Positions 16,715-30,076 are shown, numbered from the stretch's first letter. The stretch: DNA of 64,000 bases from Candidatus Gastranaerophilales bacterium (GCA_944324475.1 CALUWK010000005.1:1-64000), one strand, 5' to 3'. Translations and numbers: made by a program. Notes: generated by a model not told the origin, from the letters alone.

Positions 16715-17740
16715 ATGAACTATCGAATAATAGATGCAAATATAAATAGAGCTAATGAAGGTTTAAGATGTGTTGAAGAATATGCAAGATTTATTCTTAA
16801 TAATAAAGAAATTACAACAAAATTAAAAAACATCAGACACGAAATTTCACTATATTTCAATATTAATTATGAAAATTTAATTAAATCAAGAAATACCATA
16901 GAAGATGTAGGAACAAACATTAAAAACATTTCAAAAGAAACTAAATCAACAAGTGTTATTATTGCCAACCTTAAAAGAATACAAGAAGCGCTGAGGGTAT
17001 TGAGCGAATATGGTGGTTTAAATGAAAAATACAGGTATGAAATATATACGGTTGAAAAAGAAATTATGCAAAATATATCAAAAAACAAATGTACAAATAT
17101 AAAACAAGCTTTACTTAAAAATAAGAATATATATCTCATAACTTCAGACGAGAATTTTACATCGGTAAGTGATTTTCTTGATAAAATTGCACAAAATTTA
17201 AAGGCCGGCGTAAAAATTATACAATACAGGGAAAAAAATAAGTCTGCATCAGAAATAATTAAAACAGGAAAATTAATAAGACAACTTTGCTCAATGTATA
17301 ATGCATTATTTATTGTTAATGACAGAATAGATATTGCAAAAATCTTAAATGCTGATGGTGTTCATTTAGGCCAAGATGATATTCCGTTAATAGAAGCACG
17401 AAATATCTTAGGTGCAGAAAAAATTATTGGCATATCAACTCATAAGCCTGAAGATGCCATAAAAGCTGAGGAGGAAGGAGCAGACTATATTGGAGTCGGA
17501 CCAGTTTTTAAAACCCCTACTAAACCTGATACTAATCCCGTTGGACTTGAATATGTTAAATGGGTAAAAGAAAATATACATATTCCTTTCTATGCAATAG
17601 GTTCTATTAATGAAGAAAATATTAGTAAAGTCGTTGCAGCAGGTGCAAGCAATATTGCTGCAATAAGGGCATTAATGCAGTCAATAAACCCTGATGAAAC
17701 AGTAGGAAAATTTATGGAGGTAATTAAATATGGAAAGTAG
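16715..17740 (+). CDS. thiE: thiamine-phosphate synthase with N-terminal ThiD2-like domain
   Basis: Couples HMP-pyrophosphate and thiazole phosphate to thiamine phosphate. 341 residues, about 130 longer than a minimal ThiE. Residues 1-125 (RIIDANINRANEGLRCVEEYARF, KNIRHEI) form the ThiD2-type domain attached to ThiE in cyanobacteria and some other phyla, thought to relate to HMP-phosphate kinase activity. Residues 135-341 are the TIM-barrel synthase: QYREKNK (170-176), NDR (202-204), GVHLGQDDIP (215-224) and GPVFKTPTK (262-270). No TPP riboswitch fits in the 71-bp upstream gap. The NUDIX gene overlaps the last 11 bp. Confidence 0.94.
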   Translation: MNYRIIDANINRANEGLRCVEEYARFILNNKEITTKLKNIRHEISLYFNINYENLIKSRNTIEDVGTNIKNISKETKSTSVIIANLKRIQEALRVLSEYGGLNEKYRYEIYTVEKEIMQNISKNKCTNIKQALLKNKNIYLITSDENFTSVSDFLDKIAQNLKAGVKIIQYREKNKSASEIIKTGKLIRQLCSMYNALFIVNDRIDIAKILNADGVHLGQDDIPLIEARNILGAEKIIGISTHKPEDAIKAEEEGADYIGVGPVFKTPTKPDTNPVGLEYVKWVKENIHIPFYAIGSINEENISKVVAAGASNIAAIRALMQSINPDETVGKFMEVIKYGK

Positions 17741-18302
17741 AATTCTGTATGAAACAAAATTTCTTCAATTAAAATCAACCATTTCGCCATCAGGTAACGA
17801 ATGGTACTACGTTAAAAGAACTAATGATTCAAATGAAAAAGATAGTGCTGTAGTGATAACTACTTTAATTAAGAAAAAAGACGGATACAATTTTTTGCTT
17901 TTAAAAACAAGAAGGCCACCTATCTATGCTGAAGACAAGGCAGAGTTTTGTCTTGAATCTCCTGCAGGTCTTATTGGCGATATTGATTGTGATGAAACTT
18001 TAATAAAATGTGTTAAAAAGGAACTTTTAGAAGAAACAGGTTATGTTGCTGACAAAATTTACGTTGAGCTTTTAAACAGTTCAACATCTGCAGGACTTTC
18101 ATCAGAAACTATAAGTTATGTTACTGCGATAGTAGATGAAGATAGAATTTTTAAAGATCCAATTTCTGATGGTGGAATAATTGAAGCAAGAACTTATGTT
18201 CCTGTAAACAAAATAAAGCAATTTTTGTTTGAAATATCAAAAGAATTATCTGTTGCAACCGCTACAGTATGCGGTATATATTTTGCGATAGATAGAATAT
18301 AA
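17730..18302 (+). CDS. NUDIX hydrolase, ADP-ribose pyrophosphatase-like
   Basis: 190 residues. The Nudix box reads GDIDCDETLIKCVKKELLEETGY, matching GX5EX7REUXEEXGU except that K replaces the first R. Upstream hydrophobic strands (VVITTLIKKKDGYNFLLLKTRRPP) and SPAGLI fit the ADP-ribose/nucleoside-diphosphate sugar branch. Translation starts at the ATG overlapping thiE by 11 bp, served by GGAGG inside thiE, so the two are coupled. It may hydrolyse ADP-ribose or clean up thiamine-type pyrophosphates; the context cannot decide. Its stop lies 3 bp from the end of convergent lepA. Confidence 0.85.
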   Translation: MESRILYETKFLQLKSTISPSGNEWYYVKRTNDSNEKDSAVVITTLIKKKDGYNFLLLKTRRPPIYAEDKAEFCLESPAGLIGDIDCDETLIKCVKKELLEETGYVADKIYVELLNSSTSAGLSSETISYVTAIVDEDRIFKDPISDGGIIEARTYVPVNKIKQFLFEISKELSVATATVCGIYFAIDRI

Positions 18303-18305
18303 CAA

Positions 18306-20108
18306 TTATTCATCGTTTAAAGATAAAACTGCCATAAATGCTTCTTGTGGTATTTCAACACGACCTACTGATTTCATACGTTTTTTACCTCTTTTTTGTT
18401 TTTCTAATAGTTTTCTTTTGCGTGAAATATCACCGCCATAACACTTATCTAAAACTGATTTTCTTAATGCCTTAATATTTGTCCTTGCTATTACTCTGCC
18501 ACCGATAGCAGCTTGAATTGCAACTTCAAAAAGTTGTCTTGGGATAATTTCTTTTAACTTATTGGTTAACTTTTGACCAATATTATACGCACTATCTTTA
18601 TGACAAATTACTGATAATGCATCAACCGTTTCATTTGCAAGCAAAATATCCATCTTAACCAAATCAGATCTTTTATAATCACAAAACTCATAATCAAGAG
18701 AGGCATATCCCTTTGAACGAGATTTTAGTTGATCATAAAAATCAGTAATAACCTCTGATAAAGGTAATTGATATTCAAGATTAACTCTAACATCATCAAT
18801 ATAATGCATATTGATGAATATACCTCTTTTATCTTGGCATAATTCCATTAAAGTACCAACATAGTCATTTGGAGTAAAAATATTTACTTTAACATAAGGT
18901 TCTTCAATATAATCACGATATTGAGCAGCAGGTAACTCTGCAGGATTATCTATTTCAACTACAGAACCATCTGTTTTATACACTTTATAAATTACAGAAG
19001 GCGCAGTAGTAATTAATGATAAATTATACTCTCTTTCCAATCTTTCCTGAGCTATTTCCATATGTAACATTCCCAAGAAACCACATCTAAAACCAAAGCC
19101 AAGTGCATTTGATGTTTCAGGTTCATAAGTAATTGAGCTATCCGATAATTTTAGCTTTTCAAGAGCATCTTTTAGTTCATGGTAATCTTCATTATTAACT
19201 GGATACAAGCCAGAAAACACCATGGGCTTAGCTTCTTTATAACCTTCCAGTGGTTCTTTGGCAGGATTTTCTACATGAGTTATTGTATCTCCTACAAATC
19301 TGGTTATTTCTTTAATAGAACCAGCAAAATAGCCAACTTCGCCTGTTTTTAATTCTGTAACTTGATTTCTATTTGGGTTCAAAAAACCAAGTTCAATAAC
19401 TTCAAATTCTCTGCCAGTTGCCATAAATTTAATTTTATCGCCTAACCTAATTGCACCGTCGACAATTTTAAAAAAGCAAATAGTCCCTAAATAAGCATCA
19501 TAAGCACTGTCAAATACAAGTGCCCTTAAAGGTTTATTGGAAGTATCATCAGGTGCAGGAATATATTTTACAATGGCTTCAAGTACATTTTCAATTCCAA
19601 CACCCGTCTTAGCACTAACAGGAATCGCAACTGAAGCATCTATGCCAAGCACATCTTCTATTTCTTTTTTTACTCTATCGACATCTGCAGATGGTAAATC
19701 AATTTTATTTATAACAGGAATAATCTCAAGATTTTGCTCCATAGCAAGATAAACATTCGCTAATGTCTGGGCTTCAACCCCTTGTGTCGCATCAACAATA
19801 AGCAACGCTCCTTCACAGGCAGCTAAAGAGCGAGAAACTTCATAAGAAAAATCAACATGTCCAGGGGTATCAATTAAATTTAAAATATAATTCTTGCCAT
19901 TGTTAGCTTTATAATTCATTCTTGCGGCGTTAAGTTTAATTGTAATACCTCGTTCTCGCTCAATATCCATAGTATCCAACAACTGCTCTTGCATTTCACG
20001 CTTAGAAATTGTCTCGGTTTTTTCTAATAATCTATCTGCTAGAGTAGATTTACCATGGTCAATGTGTGCAATTATACTAAAATTTCTTATATTCTCAAGT
20101 TTTTTCAT
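18306..20108 (-). CDS. lepA: elongation factor 4 (LepA), translational GTPase
   Basis: Ribosome-associated GTPase acting on stalled or initiating ribosomes. 600 residues, standard. G1 [11 protein letters not shown]2/G3 RERGITIK and DTPGHVDF, and G4 NKIDLP are intact. The C-terminal LepA-specific domain has [14 protein letters not shown], and [33 protein letters not shown] is the family signature end. The ATG has no Shine-Dalgarno; TATAAT (20116-20121) lies 7 nt before it. Confidence 0.97.
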   Translation of the reverse strand: MKKLENIRNFSIIAHIDHGKSTLADRLLEKTETISKREMQEQLLDTMDIERERGITIKLNAARMNYKANNGKNYILNLIDTPGHVDFSYEVSRSLAACEGALLIVDATQGVEAQTLANVYLAMEQNLEIIPVINKIDLPSADVDRVKKEIEDVLGIDASVAIPVSAKTGVGIENVLEAIVKYIPAPDDTSNKPLRALVFDSAYDAYLGTICFFKIVDGAIRLGDKIKFMATGREFEVIELGFLNPNRNQVTELKTGEVGYFAGSIKEITRFVGDTITHVENPAKEPLEGYKEAKPMVFSGLYPVNNEDYHELKDALEKLKLSDSSITYEPETSNALGFGFRCGFLGMLHMEIAQERLEREYNLSLITTAPSVIYKVYKTDGSVVEIDNPAELPAAQYRDYIEEPYVKVNIFTPNDYVGTLMELCQDKRGIFINMHYIDDVRVNLEYQLPLSEVITDFYDQLKSRSKGYASLDYEFCDYKRSDLVKMDILLANETVDALSVICHKDSAYNIGQKLTNKLKEIIPRQLFEVAIQAAIGGRVIARTNIKALRKSVLDKCYGGDISRKRKLLEKQKRGKKRMKSVGRVEIPQEAFMAVLSLNDE

Positions 20109-20158
20109 ATAAAAAATTATACAATAAACAAAACAAATTAATATTTTTTATAAGTAAC

Positions 20159-20186
20159 TTGAAATATTTTTTTGAGTAAATAGAAT
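20159..20186 (+). promoter_or_regulatory. rpmE promoter
   Basis: TTGAAA (20159-20164), 16-bp spacer, TAGAAT (20181-20186), about 36 bp before the rpmE ATG, with AAAGGA before the start codon. Same -10 and spacing as the adhE promoter. Confidence 0.65.
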
Positions 20187-20222
20187 AATATTATCAGTTA
20201 TTATCATTTAAAGGAAAAAATA

Positions 20223-20423
20223 ATGAAAAAAGGTATCCATCCCGATTACAAAAAAACAACTATAAAATGTGTCTGTGGAAATGAAATTGAAACAGGTTCG
20301 ACTGAAGAAAATATCACAGTTGAAATTTGTAACGCTTGCCATCCTTTTTATACCGGCAACCAAAAAATTCTTGACTCTGAAGGTAGAGTTGAAAGATTTA
20401 AAAAACGTTACGAAAAAAAATAG
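20223..20423 (+). CDS. rpmE: ribosomal protein bL31, zinc-binding type
   Basis: 66 residues. Begins [10 protein letters not shown] like other bL31 proteins and carries the zinc ligands C16, C18, C36 and C39 (CVCG and [10 protein letters not shown]), so it is the C+ form. The zinc-free C- paralogue used in zinc starvation is not in the window. Own promoter; a hairpin separates it from thyX. Confidence 0.97.
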   Translation: MKKGIHPDYKKTTIKCVCGNEIETGSTEENITVEICNACHPFYTGNQKILDSEGRVERFKKRYEKK

Positions 20424-20436
20424 TTGTGAAACAATT

Positions 20437-20457
20437 TGGCTGGCTAAAAACCAGCCA
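20437..20457 (+). terminator. hairpin between rpmE and thyX (terminator or attenuator)
   Basis: Perfect 7-bp stem TGGCTGG / CCAGCCA with loop CTAAAAA. It is followed by TAAATTTATG rather than a clean T-run, so termination is probably partial. thyX lies 23 bp downstream and has no other obvious promoter. Confidence 0.55.
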
Positions 20458-20480
20458 TAAATTTATGTATGGAGTTTAAA

Positions 20481-21176
20481 ATGGCAAAAAAAAATCTTGA
20501 AGTTAAACTGATTTCAATTCCGAATAATTTATTGGATGTCATATACACTGCTTGTAGAACTTGTTATAGTGCAGATGGTGCTATTGAAATAATTAATACC
20601 ATAACAAATGATTCTGAAAAAAAACTCTCTTTGATTTCAAAGGTTATTTCTTCGGGTCATTATTCAACAATCGAACATATCCAAGTAACTTTTGCCATTA
20701 ACAATATTTCCAGAGCTGCTACTCATCAGCTTGTAAGACATAGACACATGAGTTTTTCACAAAAATCACAACGTTACGTGAAAGAAAAAGGCGAAATTGA
20801 CTATATTATACCTCCTGCCATTGAGAGCAATCCTGAATTATACAAAAAATTTCAAAAACACATGCAAGATACTGCAAATTTATATCAATTTTTTATACAA
20901 AATGGAGTTAAAAACGAGGATGCTCGTTCGATTTTACCAAATGCCACGACAAGCTCTATGGTTGTTAGTTTAAATTTAAGAGAATTGATACATTTAGCTA
21001 ATTTAAGGTTGTGTACCCGAGCACAACTTGAAATCAGGATGGTAGTTAAGAAAATGTGCGCACTAATAGAAGAAAAAGAACCATGGCTTGCATCATATCT
21101 TGTTCCAAAATGTGAAAAATTAGGCTATTGTAATGAAGATAATTCATGTGGAAGGATGAAAACAAAAAATGGATAA
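20481..21176 (+). CDS. thyX: flavin-dependent thymidylate synthase ThyX
   Basis: Makes dTMP from dUMP using methylene-THF, FAD and NADPH. 231 residues from the ATG at 20481, chosen over the ATG at 20469 because GGAG lies 6 nt before the second one. Family signature [14 protein letters not shown] (RHRX7S) is intact, with [12 protein letters not shown] upstream and [18 protein letters not shown]-like dUMP-binding sequence in the second half ([13 protein letters not shown]). prfA starts immediately after. Confidence 0.96.
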   Translation: MAKKNLEVKLISIPNNLLDVIYTACRTCYSADGAIEIINTITNDSEKKLSLISKVISSGHYSTIEHIQVTFAINNISRAATHQLVRHRHMSFSQKSQRYVKEKGEIDYIIPPAIESNPELYKKFQKHMQDTANLYQFFIQNGVKNEDARSILPNATTSSMVVSLNLRELIHLANLRLCTRAQLEIRMVVKKMCALIEEKEPWLASYLVPKCEKLGYCNEDNSCGRMKTKNG

Positions 21177-21180
21177 TTCA

Positions 21181-22260
21181 ATGTTTGATAAAGTTGAAAA
21201 AATTGAAAAAAAATATCAGGAGCTAGGTGTAATATTGTCAAAACCTGAAGTTATCCAGGATTACGAAAAATTCCGCGATTTATCAAAGCAAAGAAAAACT
21301 ATGGAAGAAACTGTTAATATTTACTATCAATATAAAGATGCCATAAATGCTATAAATGAAGCAAAAGAAATGCTCCATAGCGAAAAAGATTCTTCAATGC
21401 GTGAATTTTTAAACAATGAAATTTCATCCAACGAATCTAAAATTGAAGAGTTTGAACACAGGCTAAAAGTTTTGCTTTTGCCAAGAGATCCTATGGATGA
21501 TAAAGACATAATGCTTGAAATAAGAGGCTCTGCAGGTGGCGATGAAGCAAATATATTTGCAGGCGACCTTATGAGAATGTATTTAAGGTATGCCCAAAGC
21601 AAAGGTTGGCAAACTAAAATTTTATCTATTAATGAATGTGAAGCCGGTGGAGTATCTGAAGTGGTTATTTCTGTAAAGGGCGGTGATAACATTTATTCTC
21701 AATTAAAATATGAATCAGGAGTACACAGAGTACAAAGAGTTCCTCAAACTGAGTCACAAGGTAGGGTTCATACATCAACTGCGACTGTTGCAGTTATGCC
21801 TGAAGTTGATGATGTTGAAATTGAACTTAACATGAATGACATTGAAATTACAACTGCACGTTCAGGCGGAGCGGGCGGACAAAATGTAAATAAAGTCGAA
21901 ACAGCAGCAAGAGTCTTTCATAAACCAACTGGTATTATGATTTTTTGTACTGAAGAACGTTCTCAACTTCAAAACAAAGAAAGAGCACTTCAAATTTTAA
22001 AAGCAAAACTATATGATATGGAAGTACAAAAACAAATGCAAGAGGTTACTGATCTTAGGCGTTCTCAAGTGGGAACTGGAGATAGATCTGAAAGAATCAG
22101 AACATATAACTTTCCACAAGGCAGATTAACTGATCATAGAATCGGACAAAATCTTGATGTGTGGGAGGTTATCGAAGGAAATTTGGATAAACTTATTAAT
22201 ATGCTAATTGAATATGACCAAAAATTAAAGTTAGAAAAATTGGCTGAAATTGAAGAATAG
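21181..22260 (+). CDS. prfA: peptide chain release factor 1
   Basis: Recognises UAA and UAG stop codons and triggers peptide release. About 359 residues from the ATG at 21181, which aligns with the usual N-terminus ([12 protein letters not shown]); an ATG at 21169 overlapping thyX would add four residues. The catalytic GGQ lies in [16 protein letters not shown], and [19 protein letters not shown] is the RF1 signature that separates it from RF2. No programmed frameshift, as expected for RF1. Confidence 0.96.
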   Translation: MFDKVEKIEKKYQELGVILSKPEVIQDYEKFRDLSKQRKTMEETVNIYYQYKDAINAINEAKEMLHSEKDSSMREFLNNEISSNESKIEEFEHRLKVLLLPRDPMDDKDIMLEIRGSAGGDEANIFAGDLMRMYLRYAQSKGWQTKILSINECEAGGVSEVVISVKGGDNIYSQLKYESGVHRVQRVPQTESQGRVHTSTATVAVMPEVDDVEIELNMNDIEITTARSGGAGGQNVNKVETAARVFHKPTGIMIFCTEERSQLQNKERALQILKAKLYDMEVQKQMQEVTDLRRSQVGTGDRSERIRTYNFPQGRLTDHRIGQNLDVWEVIEGNLDKLINMLIEYDQKLKLEKLAEIEE

Positions 22261-22313
22261 TTATAGCAATTTTTATTTTTTTCATGTTTTCATTCTTTTA
22301 CAAAGGAGAAAAT

Positions 22314-24041
22314 ATGAAGGTCGCTGGATTAAAATTTAATTATGGATTTGAAATTAATCAAAAATCCAATAATAAAGAAATAAATCAATACAACAATAGT
22401 GAAAGCTATCATGCTTGTACACTGTTGCCTTCATATAATTCACATTTATCTTTTCTGGGTGGAGATAGTTTAAATCTGGCCGCAACTATACGTAATTTAG
22501 ATAAACTGCAGGAACAATCATCAATTCCAATTTATCCTCCAAATATAAGAGATAAAGCAAAACAAATTCTTCAAGATGGTAATCCTGAAAATTTAAAGCT
22601 AAAAGATGTGCACAGAGAACATTATAAAGATTTAGCAGATTGTGAAACTCTAGAAGAAGTTAAATTCTTCTTTAATGAATTTGCAGATGTAAAAGGCGCA
22701 AAAGAATTAAGTTATAATCAAAATTCTTTTTTAGATAGTTTTTTTAAAGGTGAAATAAAAACAAAAGATGGTAAGCAATTTTTAAATCCAAACAAGGATT
22801 TAGCGCTACAACTTATTCAAGCATACTATTGTGATACACTTTCACTAAATGATATATACGAGCTGACTGGTTTATATGTTTACTCTACAATGAAAAAACT
22901 TAATATTCCTGTATTTTCTAAAAGTTATGGAAAATATTTAAAACTATCAGATGAAGAAAAAAATAAAAGTATAACTAATGCTATATCAAGAAACAGATCG
23001 ATTACCGTAAGTAGTGTTAAAAAAATAAGAAAACCGCTATCTGACGAACAAAAAGAAAAAATATCCAATTCACTTAAAGAATATTACAAACGCAACCCTG
23101 ATATTGCGTATTCGCGCACAAGCAAAGATCAAGAATATTTTAGTAAAAATCCTATTCAAGCAGAAATTTTTTCTGATATTTTAAAATGTGCTTGGAATTC
23201 AAAAGCAGGAAAAATAATAAGAAAAAAAATGTCAAAATTTTTCAAAAGGAATATGACATCTGAAGATGTTATAAAAATGACTCAAACACCTTCAGAAAAA
23301 TCAAATTTAGAAAAATTTTGGAAAAAACATACATATTTGAAAGACATGTGGTCAAGCGCAATGTCTGATTCATGGCGATTTCATAAAATTTTATCCAGTA
23401 ATAATATGCTTTTTATGCCATTATATGCTACTGAAGAAAACTGGGATGATTTTAATAATATACTGAAATTGATTATAACTCTTGGTAGTATTGATTGTGA
23501 CTCTGATCTTGAATTTAATGCCATACATTTAAAAAATATGTATGTATTAAATGAAAATGACAGAAAAATTCTAAGCTCAAAAAATGAAATAGGTATGGAA
23601 TGTTACAGTACAAAAGCAAGAGAAATGCTAAAAAAAATTTTTGAAGACCCTAGGGCTGCTGAAATGGCAAATTTATCCTATGACTCAACATTAGTATTTA
23701 GTCAAATGCTTGCATCAATTGCTCTTTCAGATCATCCTGACCATAAAAAAAGAGCAAATGTACTTAGCTCAAATTATAACAAAGTTATTAGTGTTTACAG
23801 TAAAATTCTTGATTTATCAAAAATTGGCAAAGAGGAAACTGATCCAATTATAAAATATGATGTCATTATGAAAATACTTGAAATATGTATTGATAATGAT
23901 CTAACAACAATATTAAACTTTATATTTGATGTAAAAAAATATTTTAATGAAAATAATCCCGATATTGAGTCTTTTATTGATGTGGTTAAAAAATCATATC
24001 ATGATGGTATTAAATTTTTCCCAGAATTGATAATTGACTAG
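22314..24041 (+). CDS. large lineage-specific protein with NUMOD3-like segments
   Basis: 575 residues from the ATG at 22314, which has AAAGGAG upstream; an in-frame ATG at 22284 lacks one. No known enzyme motif is visible. N-terminal 60 residues are polar. Residues about 165-200 look like a helix-turn-helix (LSLNDIYELTGLYVYSTMKKL). Two short lysine-rich segments follow, LSDEEKNKSITNAISRN and LSDEQKEKISNSLKEYYK, resembling the NUMOD3 modules of homing endonucleases, but no GIY-YIG or HNH core is present. The rest is helical and charged. Could bind DNA. Its stop codon shares the palindrome CTAG with the convergent helicase gene. Confidence 0.7.
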   Translation: MKVAGLKFNYGFEINQKSNNKEINQYNNSESYHACTLLPSYNSHLSFLGGDSLNLAATIRNLDKLQEQSSIPIYPPNIRDKAKQILQDGNPENLKLKDVHREHYKDLADCETLEEVKFFFNEFADVKGAKELSYNQNSFLDSFFKGEIKTKDGKQFLNPNKDLALQLIQAYYCDTLSLNDIYELTGLYVYSTMKKLNIPVFSKSYGKYLKLSDEEKNKSITNAISRNRSITVSSVKKIRKPLSDEQKEKISNSLKEYYKRNPDIAYSRTSKDQEYFSKNPIQAEIFSDILKCAWNSKAGKIIRKKMSKFFKRNMTSEDVIKMTQTPSEKSNLEKFWKKHTYLKDMWSSAMSDSWRFHKILSSNNMLFMPLYATEENWDDFNNILKLIITLGSIDCDSDLEFNAIHLKNMYVLNENDRKILSSKNEIGMECYSTKAREMLKKIFEDPRAAEMANLSYDSTLVFSQMLASIALSDHPDHKKRANVLSSNYNKVISVYSKILDLSKIGKEETDPIIKYDVIMKILEICIDNDLTTILNFIFDVKKYFNENNPDIESFIDVVKKSYHDGIKFFPELIID

Positions 24042-27000
24042 ATAGAAAATATGTCTTTTATATCTTGATAAGTTAAAGATTTAACTATGTTTCTATCTAT
24101 AGAAATAACACTATCTACAAGTGAGCGCTTTTTGGATTTTAGTGCCTGAATTTTTTCTTCGACAGTGTTTTTAGTAATTAATCTGTAAACAAAAACTTTT
24201 TTAGTTTGACCTATGCGATAAGCTCTATCTGTTGCCTGATCTTCAACAGCAGGGTTCCACCATGGGTCATAATGAATAACGTAATCTGCACCTGTTAAAT
24301 TTAAACCAGTTCCACCCGCTTTAAGGGATACAAGAAAAATTGGAATAGTAGAATCATTGTTAAATCTTTCGACGACCGCTTCTCTATCCTTAGTTTTTCC
24401 AGATAGATATTCATGCTTAATTCCTTTTTCTTCCAGCCACGCCTTAATAATATCTAACATTCCAACAAATTGAGAGAATAATAAAATCCTATGTTTTTCA
24501 GAAATAATTTCTTCCAACATTGATTGAAGCTGCTCAAATTTACCCGATTCATTGATACCAAGCTTACCTTCTTTATCGTACAATCGAGGATGACAACAAA
24601 TTTGCCTCAAGCGCAAAAGTGCAGAAAAAATAGACATTCTGGATTTTTCTAAGCCAACAGTTTCAATAGATTTAAACAACTCTTCTTTAGTAGAATCAAG
24701 AACCTGCAAATATAAATCTTTTTGATCGGGAGTAAGCTCGCAATATGCAACAGATTCAATTTTATCGGGCAAGTCTTTAGCAACATCCCGCTTCATTCTT
24801 CTTAATATAAACGGATAAATTTGTGATTTTAAGCGTTTTTGAACTTCCGTATCTTCATTTTCAACAATAGGATTTACAAATCTATGGTTAAATTCATTAG
24901 CATCAAATAAAAATCCTGGCATGAGAAAATCAAATACACTCCACAATTCTTCCAATTTATTTTCAATAGGAGTTCCTGACAAAGCAAGTCTATGAGAAGA
25001 ACTCAACATTTTGCATGCTTTGGATGTTTGACTTGTTGAATTTTTAATATTTTGAGATTCATCCAAAATTACATATCTAAATTTTACTTTTTTAAGACAC
25101 TCAATGTCACGTCGTACAAGCGCATAACTTGTTATTATAACGTCATAATTTTCAATATCTTTAAATTTCGATTTTCTATCAACTCCTGTTAAAGTTAAAT
25201 ATTTTAAATTTGAAGCAAATTTGTCAATTTCTTTTTCCCAGTTAAAAACTACTGAAGTAGGGCAAACAACAAGAGTTGGCATTTTTCCATCTTTTTCTTT
25301 TGCTTTTTGCAAAAGTGTCAATGTTTGAAGAGTTTTACCAAGTCCCATATCATCCGCCAAAACGCCATTTAACCCGTACTTATATAAAAACCACAACCAA
25401 GTATAGCCCTTTAATTGATATTCACGCAAATCTGCTTTGACAGCTTTTGGTAAGACAGTGGTATCCATAGTAGAAAACGTAGAAATTTCCTTCCAAAATT
25501 TTGCAAACTTGCGACTCATTTTGAGTGTTATTCCCATTTTCTCCATTTCTGAAACAACACCAGCGCGATAGGTTCTAACTATGTATTTTTCTTCATCGTT
25601 CTTGTATACATCATAAGTATTAAACGATTTTAACAGTGATAAAATATCATCAGCAGGAATAGAAACTTGACCACCTGAAGGGATATTAAAATATTTTGCA
25701 CCTTCATAAGTCATATCTACAATTTTTTCAAAATCTAATTCTCTGTCGTCAGCCAATCCCTTTAAACTTATATAAAATTTATCAATGCTGTCAGACAAAA
25801 AATCAATATCTGCAATAAGTTTTAACCCCTTTTTATTTAATTTGTAAAAAGATAAATCGTCTTTTTCAATAAATTCCCAATTTTTTCCTGCTTTAGAAAT
25901 ATAATAATTATAAAAGTCAATAGCAAATTCTTTATCTAAAGCAAGGTTATTTGATTGAACTGGTGCAAATCTACATGCAAGTAGCATTTGATAAGCAGAC
26001 TGCTCAAAATCCATATCACGTTTTATCCAATACAATAAATCTTTTTCAGGATTTTTAATTGTAACATAAGGACTTTTATATTGTTTTTGATATGGCACCC
26101 TAACACCGTCATATTCAAATTCCAATGAAGCCTTAAGAGATTGATCGTAATCAATTCCAAGTTCAACAATGCATTTAGGAGGACGTTTTTCAAAAGAAAG
26201 TTTTTCCATTTCTTCTGACATATTAACAGTCATAACTTCTTTTAATTTTGGCAATTCTTCATATACAAATTTGCCACCGTCTGCATCTTTAATATCAGAA
26301 AAACTTGCTTTTGTAAGATATTGAGGGATTACGCTAACAGAAGCATCGGTTTGAAAAATAACATCTTTATATCTGCCCCATTTCAGTTGCCTTGAAAAAT
26401 ATCTTACTTCTTCAAATGGGTATATCTCGTCAATATCAGGGCGTTTCCAGTACAAACTTAACAAAACATTTCCAACATACGAAACATTTACATCTAAGCA
26501 TAAATTCCAAATATCATTAGTGAATCTTATCTTTTGATGTGTTTTTGCATCAATAACGTCATCCAATTTGGATAACATTTTAAAAAATTCATCAAATTTA
26601 TTAATTTGCACATCATACCAACCTGATTTTTTATCAAGTCTTGATTTATTTAAAAGCATTTTAAACATAACAACCTCAAGTTTTTGAGAATTTGTTAATT
26701 CAAAATTTTCTTCTTCTTTTTGTTTGGTAATAATTTGTTTAAAAACAGCTTCTAAATCCCTAATAACCTTTTTTGTATGCCTATTCATTACAAGAATAGA
26801 AAAAAAGTTTTGTCTGCGCTTAGGATTAAAATGAAAAATAAAATCACCCTCTGGATTTTCATTCATTGGTAAATCTTCATCAATTAAATTCGGTTCAATA
26901 TTTAATTTTTCGTATAAAAACTCTTCCCAAAAATGATTTTTTAATGAATGAAAGCCAAGGGCAATAGCATGCTTACACCAAGGTTCTTCCAATGGACAAT

Positions 27001-27205
27001 TACAAGTCGGACGCACATCTGATTTAGTAAACTTAATTCCAACATCGTAATGTGACTTATAATTACCTTTAACCTTTGCTCTTACGATATTTTCATTAAA
27101 CTTAACTTCTTCAACCAAGCCTTTTTGAAAAGTCTCGTATCCTCTTCGGAAAGAACCGGGCTTAGAATTATCCTTTAAAAACTTATTATTAAATGTATAC
27201 TTCAC
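24038..27205 (-). CDS. SNF2-family helicase with SWIM zinc finger
   Basis: 1055 residues. N-terminal SWIM finger PTCNCPLEEPWCKHAIALGF (about 67-86) has the CxC...CxH ligands. A long middle region fits the bacterial SNF2-associated domain. ATPase: Walker A ADDMGLGKTLQT near 660, motif II DESQ, SGTPIENKLEELWSVFDFL, then helicase C with LLFSQF, SLKAGGTGLNL and YDPWWNPAVEDQATDRAYRIGQ (motif VI). A DNA translocase remodelling DNA-bound proteins; target unknown. Start codon is GTG. The 3' end overlaps the neighbouring gene by 4 bp. Confidence 0.94.
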   Translation of the reverse strand: MKYTFNNKFLKDNSKPGSFRRGYETFQKGLVEEVKFNENIVRAKVKGNYKSHYDVGIKFTKSDVRPTCNCPLEEPWCKHAIALGFHSLKNHFWEEFLYEKLNIEPNLIDEDLPMNENPEGDFIFHFNPKRRQNFFSILVMNRHTKKVIRDLEAVFKQIITKQKEEENFELTNSQKLEVVMFKMLLNKSRLDKKSGWYDVQINKFDEFFKMLSKLDDVIDAKTHQKIRFTNDIWNLCLDVNVSYVGNVLLSLYWKRPDIDEIYPFEEVRYFSRQLKWGRYKDVIFQTDASVSVIPQYLTKASFSDIKDADGGKFVYEELPKLKEVMTVNMSEEMEKLSFEKRPPKCIVELGIDYDQSLKASLEFEYDGVRVPYQKQYKSPYVTIKNPEKDLLYWIKRDMDFEQSAYQMLLACRFAPVQSNNLALDKEFAIDFYNYYISKAGKNWEFIEKDDLSFYKLNKKGLKLIADIDFLSDSIDKFYISLKGLADDRELDFEKIVDMTYEGAKYFNIPSGGQVSIPADDILSLLKSFNTYDVYKNDEEKYIVRTYRAGVVSEMEKMGITLKMSRKFAKFWKEISTFSTMDTTVLPKAVKADLREYQLKGYTWLWFLYKYGLNGVLADDMGLGKTLQTLTLLQKAKEKDGKMPTLVVCPTSVVFNWEKEIDKFASNLKYLTLTGVDRKSKFKDIENYDVIITSYALVRRDIECLKKVKFRYVILDESQNIKNSTSQTSKACKMLSSSHRLALSGTPIENKLEELWSVFDFLMPGFLFDANEFNHRFVNPIVENEDTEVQKRLKSQIYPFILRRMKRDVAKDLPDKIESVAYCELTPDQKDLYLQVLDSTKEELFKSIETVGLEKSRMSIFSALLRLRQICCHPRLYDKEGKLGINESGKFEQLQSMLEEIISEKHRILLFSQFVGMLDIIKAWLEEKGIKHEYLSGKTKDREAVVERFNNDSTIPIFLVSLKAGGTGLNLTGADYVIHYDPWWNPAVEDQATDRAYRIGQTKKVFVYRLITKNTVEEKIQALKSKKRSLVDSVISIDRNIVKSLTYQDIKDIFSI

Positions 27206-27316
27206 AAATAATCCGTGACAAACTACTCACATAAGCGCACCAAAAATCAGAAACTAATAATTCCATACGGTGCCAACAATATAAAAATAACATTAGCACA
27301 AAAAAAATGCAAGCAA

Positions 27317-30076
<2,760 letters not shown>

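Noticed and set aside
20269-20460. Plus-strand frame overlapping rpmE
   Set aside because: Shadow of rpmE in another frame that runs through the following hairpin.
21327-21692. 121-codon minus-strand open frame
   Set aside because: Antisense to the conserved prfA coding region; no recognisable motif.
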